Made by a program: the position numbers and the translations under genes. From Nitrososphaerota archaeon (GTDB taxonomy: Archaea; Thermoproteota; EX4484-205; JAAOZP01), in assembly GCA_011605725.1 (NCBI GenBank), contig JAAOZP010000011.1, positions 1-64,000 of the forward strand: a stretch of DNA of 64,000 nucleotides. The letters are read 5' to 3'. The notes beneath the pieces are model-generated. The model did no database searches and was not told where the DNA came from. It saw only the letters and a program-made list of their open reading frames with translations. Positions 25,606 through 32,334 of this stretch are shown here, one piece after another (the stretch's first letter is position 1; every line of letters starts with the position of its first letter).

Positions 25606-26813
25606 TCTCTAGACTAAGAGAATCTGCTTACTTTGCTCTGTTCAAGTGTCACAACGTCAGGACCCTTATAATAGCGGATTTTATAGAAACCCTTGCAGTA
25701 GCCTGTCTCTTTGGTTACTATCTAAAAATGTTGATGTATGATATGGGTGGTGCTGAACTCCTGGGCATCTATTCGACGCTCAGTAACACGCTCTTATGGT
25801 TTACTCCTATGCTGGGAGGAACGTTCAGCGATGCTTTCGGAAGGAAGAAAATGATTCTGGCCTGCGTACTGTTCGGCGTTTTAGACCTAGTGATGCTCGC
25901 CGCCATCCGCTTTCACACAGCTAAAGTGATTCTGGCACTGCTCCTCCAAGCATCGTTCATTATTGCTAGTCCGGCTAGAGCGGCGTTGCTCAGTGAATCC
26001 GTTCCGCCGGAACATGTTGGCAGAGCTTTCTCACTCCAACTTTTCATCGAAAACATTTCATCTATGGTGAGCTACATGGTGTTCGGCTACATATTATCAA
26101 CTGCGGATGTGTATATGGCGTTCATTGCTTCAGGCCTACTCTTTTCTACTTCTCTAATCCTATACATGTATACTCATGAAACGTTAAAACGGAAGATGAC
26201 TCAGCCAAACTTTTTCTCTGCCCTACTAAAAACATTTATTAAAGGTATTAAGTTTGTCGGTAAACGAGCTCACCTACTTCTCCTCTTAGTATACTTTGCA
26301 TTTGATGGCTTCACGAGCTCTATAGCAGCTCCTTTCACTCCTGCGTTCCTGGGAGAGACGCTTTTCCTCAGTACCATGGAAATATCCATGCTCTACACAA
26401 TCTGTGGCATTGCAGTAATTATTGGTGTTCTCCTTATTGGTATTGTGGTTGATAAATTGAGGAAGAGCCTGATACTACTTATCACTAAGGATGCCTTTGC
26501 TTTCCCGCTTCTTCTGGCATTCGCGTTAGCTCCCCCGTTAATGGCGGCGGCATCGATGGTCGCTTTAGCCTTTATCGAACAATTTAGCATAGGAGTGAAC
26601 CGATACGTGGTTGAAAAGACTGAGTCGGAGCACAGGAGCTTGGTATTTGGGCTTATAAACACCGTGAAACAAATATCTGGAATACCGGGTCCTCTGATGG
26701 GGATCCTCCTATGGAAAATCTCTCCTCGCATCGTCTTCGTAACTCCTGCCGTAACTATACCGCTGGGCATCATAATACTACTCATGGCGCTTAGGCTTGA
26801 TAAAACGTCCTAG
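25599..26813 (+). CDS. Major facilitator superfamily exporter
   Basis: A 404-residue protein with about 12 membrane helices and the MFS motif in the loop between helices 2 and 3 (GGTFSDAFGRKKM, residues about 72-84). The fold resembles drug or peptide-efflux members. The TTG start overlaps the previous stop, so it is coupled to the HExxH gene and through it to the radical SAM and PqqD-like genes. Its base composition is nearer to the chromosome than that of the upstream genes. Likely export of the modified peptide, inferred from context. Confidence 0.82.
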   Translation: MLISRLRESAYFALFKCHNVRTLIIADFIETLAVACLFGYYLKMLMYDMGGAELLGIYSTLSNTLLWFTPMLGGTFSDAFGRKKMILACVLFGVLDLVMLAAIRFHTAKVILALLLQASFIIASPARAALLSESVPPEHVGRAFSLQLFIENISSMVSYMVFGYILSTADVYMAFIASGLLFSTSLILYMYTHETLKRKMTQPNFFSALLKTFIKGIKFVGKRAHLLLLLVYFAFDGFTSSIAAPFTPAFLGETLFLSTMEISMLYTICGIAVIIGVLLIGIVVDKLRKSLILLITKDAFAFPLLLAFALAPPLMAAASMVALAFIEQFSIGVNRYVVEKTESEHRSLVFGLINTVKQISGIPGPLMGILLWKISPRIVFVTPAVTIPLGIIILLMALRLDKTS

Positions 26814-26916
26814 ACCTTAATCTGAGGAATCGTTACAACGCCATTACACGATAACTGGAAGATGAGCTTCAACCTCACCACTCTTGTTCCAATAAGTCTT
26901 CATCTGCAACCGGCAT

Positions 26917-26926
26917 GCTTAAATAA
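26917..26926 (+). promoter_or_regulatory. TATA box before the HepT remnant
   Basis: GCTTAAATAA lies 25-34 bases before GTG 26951, the spacing expected for a leaderless archaeal transcript. Confidence 0.45.
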
Positions 26927-26950
26927 TGCTGCATTGAAAAAGCTATTAGC

Positions 26951-27127
26951 GTGATCAAGCCTGAGACTGCACGTGGAATGGCTGCTCTCGCCAGGTTGAG
27001 GAACCTCATCGTGCACAGGTACTGGCTGGTTAATGACTCAAGGATCTATCGGGAGGCTAAAGCCTCCGGTATGCGGCTGATTAGCAAATTCGTTGAGGAG
27101 GTGAGGGAGTACGTCGAGAGAGGTTAA
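26951..27127 (+). pseudogene. hepT: Truncated HepT-like HEPN toxin
   Basis: A 58-residue frame from GTG 26951 contains RNLIVHRYW, the R-x4-H-x-Y active motif of HepT RNases, and a C-terminal helix VEEVREYVERG. Full HepT proteins are about 110-140 residues, so the N-terminal half is missing. The upstream bases do not encode it in any frame. A short message is still possible since a TATA box is in place. It overlaps the remains of its nucleotidyltransferase partner. Confidence 0.6.
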
Positions 27128-27517
27128 GTACTATGAGGCGGGGTCACAGGAGAAGGAAGAGGCGCTAGAAAAGCTCCGTGAGTATCTTTCGCGGCATGGA
27201 GAAGTTCTTGTGGCTGTGGTTTACGGAGGCTTTACGCGGAGGAATTTCTTCAGAGACATGGATGTGGCAATTTATACAGGCGGCCTGGTTGAGGACCCGC
27301 TTAGCCTGGAGAGCGACCTTTGCATCGAGCTCTCAAAAGTGCTCCGTATCCCTGTTGACACCAGAGTTGTGGATGACGCTCCGCCATGGTTTAAGCTTAA
27401 AGTACTGACGAGCGGCATGGTGGTATATGAGAGGAAGCCTGGGGCTTCAACGTTGCTTCTAAAGGAAGCCGTTGGGATCTGCAAGATCTGGCAATTAAAC
27501 TTGCAACTAACCCGTAA
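27111..27517 (+). pseudogene. Damaged MNT-type nucleotidyltransferase antitoxin
   Basis: The frame REVKYYEAGSQEKEEALEKL overlaps the end of the HepT remnant and leads to the nucleotidyltransferase core YGGFTRRNFFRDMDVAIY (GG in place of the usual GS, then D-x-D). The expected start position holds ACG at 27111, not ATG; the first usable codon is GTG 27210, within the core strand. Near 27472 one base appears lost: adding a G restores GDLQDLAIKLATNP and a stop at 27515-27517, which is the normal end of the family, while the actual frame runs on to 27560. MNT proteins neutralise HepT by adenylylation. Confidence 0.6.
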
Positions 27518-27640
27518 GTCAACGCGATGCATAGGCTTACCCACGTATAGCGCGCGCTAAACAGGCCATAGGGAGGTTCTGTCGGCCCACTCTTTTTTCA
27601 CCTTAGAAAGACATTTAAAAGCCGGGGAGCATCGAAAAAC

Positions 27641-28093
27641 ATGAGTAAAGCAGTTGAGTTTAGAAGAGTCGTCCAAGTCGGGATTGTTGTCAGAAGCATT
27701 GAGAGAAGCATAAGTGTTTGGGAGAATCTTCTTGGCCTAAAGGCTTCAAACATAGTTGAAACCGAGCCGCATGAGAAGACTGGCATGAAGTATAGGGGTA
27801 AGGCTGCGGAGGGAAGAGCCAAACTAGCATTCCTACAGCTTGAAAACATAACGATAGAGCTGATAGAGCCTGTTGGAGGGCCAAGCACATGGAGAGAATT
27901 TTTAGAAAAGCATGGTGAAGGGATTCATCATATTGCTTTCAACGTGAGCGATATGGAATCGGTTAAGAGTAATCTTAGGAAAATGGGCATAGGTATAGAG
28001 CAGGAGGGAGGTTTCACAGGAGGCTCGTACGCCTACACGGATCCGAAGAGTCCGCTGGGAATCATAATAGAGCTTCTCACGCATCACTCTTAG
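27641..28093 (+). CDS. VOC-family protein, methylmalonyl-CoA epimerase-like
   Basis: A 150-residue two-module vicinal-oxygen-chelate protein. Metal ligands fit the epimerase pattern: a His/Gln in the first strand (VVQVGIVV), Glu in the middle strand (NITIELIEP), His in GEGIHHIAFNV and Glu in LGIIIELL. Methylmalonyl-CoA epimerase interconverts the R and S forms and is about this size. The first ligand position reads Gln where epimerases have His, so another VOC activity is possible. A TATA-like ACATTTAAAAG is at about 27610-27620, 21-31 bases upstream. Confidence 0.75.
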   Translation: MSKAVEFRRVVQVGIVVRSIERSISVWENLLGLKASNIVETEPHEKTGMKYRGKAAEGRAKLAFLQLENITIELIEPVGGPSTWREFLEKHGEGIHHIAFNVSDMESVKSNLRKMGIGIEQEGGFTGGSYAYTDPKSPLGIIIELLTHHS

Positions 28094-28123
28094 CTTCCTG
28101 AAAACCGGCAATGAGGGTCGCAA

Positions 28124-28133
28124 TATTTATATA
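28124..28133 (+). promoter_or_regulatory. TATA box of the large surface protein
   Basis: TATTTATATA lies 24-33 bases before TTG 28157. No ribosome site precedes the TTG, so the message is probably leaderless. Confidence 0.55.
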
Positions 28134-28156
28134 TGGTCTACGCATTATAAAACGGA

Positions 28157-31100
28157 TTGAGCGAAAAACATAGCGTCACTATCCTGTTTTTCCTGATCGC
28201 TCTGGGCTTCAACCTTACTACTGTTCTGGCGCAGTTAACCATCAAACCCGATACGCTTCCGAACGCCGCTGTAGGACAGTTCTACAGTGTTCAGCTCTAT
28301 ACTGAACCGAAAAGAACAGTGGACAATTGGGAAATCTCTTCAGGAAGCCTACCGCCGGGCTTAACGCTGAGCAAGCAGGACGTTTATAACGCGGTCATTT
28401 CAGGAACACCCTCCAGCGTAGGCACATACCAGTTCACCGTGAAGGCTAGGATAACAGTTCTCGGCCAGCCTCAGCCGATATATATTTATAAAGACTACAC
28501 GATTAACGTGGAAGGACTCGCCATATCTCCAGACTCCCTCCCAGAGGCGACTGAAAACTCCTCCTACGGTGCAACAATACAGGTTACGGGCGGTACTCCG
28601 CCATACAGCTGGGATGTCACGGGCTTGTCGACTGAACGCACCAACCTAACTTGGCAGGTCATAGGCTGCTGCCCCGTGGGAAGAACAGACAGGATAAGCA
28701 TATATGGGAAGCCGTTGATCGGAAGCCACGGGGAATACTCAGTTGAAGTCAGGGTAAGGGACAACAAGGGGCTTACAGCCTCGAAAACATACACTTTAAG
28801 AATAAAAGAGGTTCCGTGGACATATAGCGTCACGGTTAGACGTTTAACTGATGAGGGGGAAGAGTCAAGAGCAGTGGTGTATTTAGACGATATCGTCTTG
28901 GGACGTGCACGCGGGATTGAAAAGAGCCTGTTCGAAGTCACGGTTAGATGCACATCGGGAGTGGGGAGCAGGACTTTTAGCGTAGCTCCCTGCTTCGTAA
29001 CAGCAGAAGGAGGCACCTCTATAGATATTCCCGGGGTAACTCTATCTCCGGAGTCGCGCTTTTGCACGGGTGTTGTTAACAGCAGCAAGGATCTCGTGTG
29101 CAGAATCGTTGTTGTGATTGATATGGGATATCCTTATCTCAGCGAGGAGCGCGATTTCATGCTTAGAATCACTACAGATTGTGAGGATCCAACACCTGCA
29201 GGACCTGCAGGAAGGGATGTTAGGATTGTTACGGTTAGCTTTAAGGGGATAAGCCCGGATATAACGGTTTCGGCGATCCCGGTTCAAGTTTTAATTGATG
29301 ACTCTATACCGCTTGTAGAAGGCAAGTCTACCATCTTCAAAATCGATGTGGAAGCCAGATGCAGCAGAACGCCCAAGACCAGAGGCATGTATGTTAACGT
29401 GTCTCTCGCCCTGCCAGTACTCGAATGGGATTTGGAACTGTATGACGGTACTGATGGCACGTTCTCTTTTGTTAAAGACAAATTCGTGTACCTAACCTTT
29501 GACGGCAGCAGTCGCGCCCACGCTACCTTATATCTCCCCGAGGTACATTCTATTGTAGGTACTGGTTGGCTTACAGGCGACCCAGTGGTAGGTAGAGATT
29601 TTTCAGGTAGATATTTAACAGCCAGCTTCCCGAAATCAACGCCAAGACCGCGCTATGTTTCCGCATATCCCCGGGGCTATCCGAGAGAAGGGGGTACAGT
29701 GAGTTATATTGTCAGGGTAGAAACCATGATAGGGACAAGTGCTTTTCAATGGGTTGCAACGGTTGTGCGGACAACCACCACTAAGCCCCTAAGAATAATG
29801 TTTGCGGCTTGCGGGTACCCTTTCGCTGTGACAGAGAGTGTTGATTTCGACACCTATGTGCGCGAGTATGGTGCGAGCCATGGTATAAGGTCGTATTCGG
29901 AACTTTATGCAAGGTACCTCATACCTACTGCACGTGAGATGATCGAGTATCTTCAAGCAATTTTTCCAACATCAGAAAACGGTATACATTACCAGATTCT
30001 TATCGGTGTAGATGACATCTTTTGGCCCTGCCGCGAAAGTGACTTATGGGACCCCTCTTATTGCCGGCTCAGCGCTACCGCGTATGAACCTGATTGCGTG
30101 CGTTGTTTCCTGACGGAAATTTTATGGAATGTAGCTGATGGTTGTGAATGCGACTTATTAGTAGACCTTTTGATACCCGGGTGTTATGCCCCCATGCTAC
30201 ATGGGAGCCGTTATAACGTGGATGATCCTGGAGATGCGTTCTCTCCAGGATTCATTGCTTTTATATGTCCAAGATACTGGGGAACATGCTATGAGTGCCT
30301 CCTCCCGCGCGAGGAATATAGCTCGAAAGTTACGATAGACTTTGCAAAAAAGGCTTACCACGCATTAACAAATGGGTTCGGAATAGTATCTGCTCAAGAA
30401 GGATATTGGGTTAACAAAGGTATGCCTATTGAGCGAGAAAACTATTGGGGAGGAGGAAACTATGAGTGGATAACACCTGATGGATACAGAGCCCTGATAG
30501 ACTTTTTTGTCACGCGTAGGAGCACGGACCCAATGGCAATGCGCATAAGCGGGATTATTTATCCAAATGAAACTGGAGGATTAGAAACTGGACGATTAAA
30601 ACCTATCAAAATGCGTAACGCTACTTGGGTTGCATCTCCAGGCCTACCGGGAAACTATTCGATAGTATTGCTGGACTCGAAAGACATCGAGCTTTCGAGG
30701 TTTGGGATAAACCCCATATCCCTAGGAGGAATACATGTCTTTAGGCTCTATGTGCCTTTCAGCGAGAATATCCGTGCCGTGGAGCTCAGGGATTCTGAGA
30801 ACAGGATTCTGGATAAGATAATTGCCTCAGCCAACAAGCCTCAGGTGAAAGTCCTCACCCCTAAGCCTGGGGAAATAGTTTCAAGCCTGAAGAGTAACTT
30901 CACGATATCTTGGGAGGGCAGTGATGCTGACGGGGACAAGTTGTACTATACTGTTTTAATAAGTCCAGACGGTGGAGAAAGCTGGCAGCCCGTTAGTCCT
31001 TATTTCGATATAATCAAGAGCTCTGTCAAGCCTGACCCTCGTTTCTACAATGCTTCTGAAAACTACATAATTAAAATTATTGTTTCAGACGGCTTCCACA

Positions 31101-31483
31101 ATAGTGAAAACGTCTCCGGCGTCTTCACAATAGGCCCCTACGTTCAGCTGAAGGTTGAATCGCCATACGGAGATACTAAGGGCTCAGGCTGGTACATGGT
31201 TAACGAGACAGCTACGTTCAGCGTTGCGCCGACGCAGGTTAAGATGAGTGGTCTCCTAGGGCTCCTAGGTGGCTATTATGAGTTTGCCGGATGGTCAGGG
31301 GACTCTTCTTCAACCAGCCCATCCTCAACCATAATGATGAATAATGATAAAACTGTTGTCGCAGTGTTCAAGCCGAATTACACAATGCCCATATTATGCT
31401 TGGCGATAGTGGTGGTGATTACTCTGCTTGTCCTAACGATCATCCTGAGAAGGAGAAAGCAAAGGCTTCCTCCACCACCTTAA
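28157..31483 (+). CDS. Large surface protein with Ig-like domains and polyproline tail
   Basis: An 1108-residue exported protein: signal sequence (VTILFFLIALGFNLTTVL), two putative-Ig (He_PIG) domains with the LPPGL and SGTP signatures up to about residue 220, further beta domains, a Cys-rich central domain of about 280 residues (near 560-790) that I do not recognise, a fibronectin/Ig-like domain, an InlB-type B repeat (YEFAGWSGDS), one C-terminal membrane helix and a short basic tail RRRKQRLPPPP on the cytoplasmic side. The start is a leaderless TTG. It may be a surface-layer-associated enzyme or adhesin. No partner genes adjoin. Confidence 0.78.
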   Translation: MSEKHSVTILFFLIALGFNLTTVLAQLTIKPDTLPNAAVGQFYSVQLYTEPKRTVDNWEISSGSLPPGLTLSKQDVYNAVISGTPSSVGTYQFTVKARITVLGQPQPIYIYKDYTINVEGLAISPDSLPEATENSSYGATIQVTGGTPPYSWDVTGLSTERTNLTWQVIGCCPVGRTDRISIYGKPLIGSHGEYSVEVRVRDNKGLTASKTYTLRIKEVPWTYSVTVRRLTDEGEESRAVVYLDDIVLGRARGIEKSLFEVTVRCTSGVGSRTFSVAPCFVTAEGGTSIDIPGVTLSPESRFCTGVVNSSKDLVCRIVVVIDMGYPYLSEERDFMLRITTDCEDPTPAGPAGRDVRIVTVSFKGISPDITVSAIPVQVLIDDSIPLVEGKSTIFKIDVEARCSRTPKTRGMYVNVSLALPVLEWDLELYDGTDGTFSFVKDKFVYLTFDGSSRAHATLYLPEVHSIVGTGWLTGDPVVGRDFSGRYLTASFPKSTPRPRYVSAYPRGYPREGGTVSYIVRVETMIGTSAFQWVATVVRTTTTKPLRIMFAACGYPFAVTESVDFDTYVREYGASHGIRSYSELYARYLIPTAREMIEYLQAIFPTSENGIHYQILIGVDDIFWPCRESDLWDPSYCRLSATAYEPDCVRCFLTEILWNVADGCECDLLVDLLIPGCYAPMLHGSRYNVDDPGDAFSPGFIAFICPRYWGTCYECLLPREEYSSKVTIDFAKKAYHALTNGFGIVSAQEGYWVNKGMPIERENYWGGGNYEWITPDGYRALIDFFVTRRSTDPMAMRISGIIYPNETGGLETGRLKPIKMRNATWVASPGLPGNYSIVLLDSKDIELSRFGINPISLGGIHVFRLYVPFSENIRAVELRDSENRILDKIIASANKPQVKVLTPKPGEIVSSLKSNFTISWEGSDADGDKLYYTVLISPDGGESWQPVSPYFDIIKSSVKPDPRFYNASENYIIKIIVSDGFHNSENVSGVFTIGPYVQLKVESPYGDTKGSGWYMVNETATFSVAPTQVKMSGLLGLLGGYYEFAGWSGDSSSTSPSSTIMMNNDKTVVAVFKPNYTMPILCLAIVVVITLLVLTIILRRRKQRLPPPP

Positions 31484-31573
31484 TTTTTCCTTTACAACCA
31501 GCAAGCGTAAGACTATTTACATAACTACATTTTTTAACCGAGCAAAATGTTTTTATAGCCGAGTATGGTATAC

Positions 31574-31828
31574 ATGGTATCGGTTACCGTCTCAGTAAAG
31601 GTTCGCAAAGAGCTCATGGAGCTAGCCGATAAGATGGTTAAGTATGGCCTCGCGAAAAGCAGGTCGCATGCTTTCAACATAATGATTGAAAAAGGGCTCA
31701 GCAAGGTTGTCGAGGAGGTTGAATTCTGGGACTCCGCCCACGAAAAGGCTGAGGAGCTGAAGAAAACGAATTTTAAGATTAGGCATGGTCGTCTCAAAGA
31801 GCTGCTCGAGGAAGACAGGGCTAGATGA
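31574..31828 (+). CDS. vapB: VapB-type ribbon-helix-helix antitoxin
   Basis: An 84-residue protein: the N-terminal strand SVTVSVKVRKEL and helices to about residue 50 form a CopG-type ribbon-helix-helix DNA-binding domain; the charged C-terminal helix wraps the toxin. It overlaps the toxin gene by four bases (ATGA), the usual VapBC arrangement, and probably represses its own promoter. A TATA-like TTTTTATAG at 31550-31558 favours ATG 31574 over ATG 31565, nine bases upstream. Unlike the module at 22.2-23.0 kb, this one is intact. Confidence 0.82.
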   Translation: MVSVTVSVKVRKELMELADKMVKYGLAKSRSHAFNIMIEKGLSKVVEEVEFWDSAHEKAEELKKTNFKIRHGRLKELLEEDRAR

Positions 31829-32235
31829 TTTACTTAGACACGAACATCATTATCTCTTATGTTGACGAGTTGGATTCAAAGCACGGAGATGCAAAAAGCC
31901 TTCTCAGCAAGCTTGAAGGCAATAGGGCTGTAAGTAGGCTTACGCTGGCGGAATTAGCCTCGGTTTTCTCCAGAGCTGGTTTAGATAGCCCTATGGCTTT
32001 AGCTCTTTATTCAATCGAACAATCTGGGGCTAAAGTTGTAGACGTAGATTTTAGCGACATAATAATTAAAGCTCTGAAGCTGGCTGGAGAGCTTAGGCTT
32101 AGAACCCTGGATTTGTTTCACCCGGTAATCGGCGCTGAAATCCGTGCGGAAATTTTTGCAACATTTGATGAAAATATCATTAACAAGTCAGAAGACATCC
32201 ATAGATTGCTGAAGGTCAGAATTGTCGGCAAGTAG
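31825..32235 (+). CDS. vapC: VapC-type PIN-domain ribonuclease toxin
   Basis: A 136-residue PIN domain with the acidic quartet: D5 in YLDTNIII, the Glu in LAELASVF, the Asp in LRTLDLFH and the Asp in FATFDENI. VapC toxins cleave tRNA or rRNA with Mg2+ and are neutralised by VapB. Complete and in frame, ATGA overlap with the antitoxin. It shares LRTLD and FAT(G/F)DE signatures with the broken toxin at 22.5 kb, but the two are not close copies. Confidence 0.85.
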   Translation: MIYLDTNIIISYVDELDSKHGDAKSLLSKLEGNRAVSRLTLAELASVFSRAGLDSPMALALYSIEQSGAKVVDVDFSDIIIKALKLAGELRLRTLDLFHPVIGAEIRAEIFATFDENIINKSEDIHRLLKVRIVGK

Positions 32236-32300
32236 CTTTTTAAACCCCTCAGGAAAAGCCAAAAGATTAGAACGATATTCGTTTTGAAGGACCCTAGAAA

Positions 32301-32310
32301 GCTTAAAATC
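32301..32310 (+). promoter_or_regulatory. TATA box of the family B DNA polymerase
   Basis: GCTTAAAATC lies 25-34 bases before TTG 32335; no ribosome site is seen, suggesting a leaderless TTG start. Confidence 0.5.
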
Positions 32311-32334
32311 CTCCAGTTAAGATAGTATTCAGAG

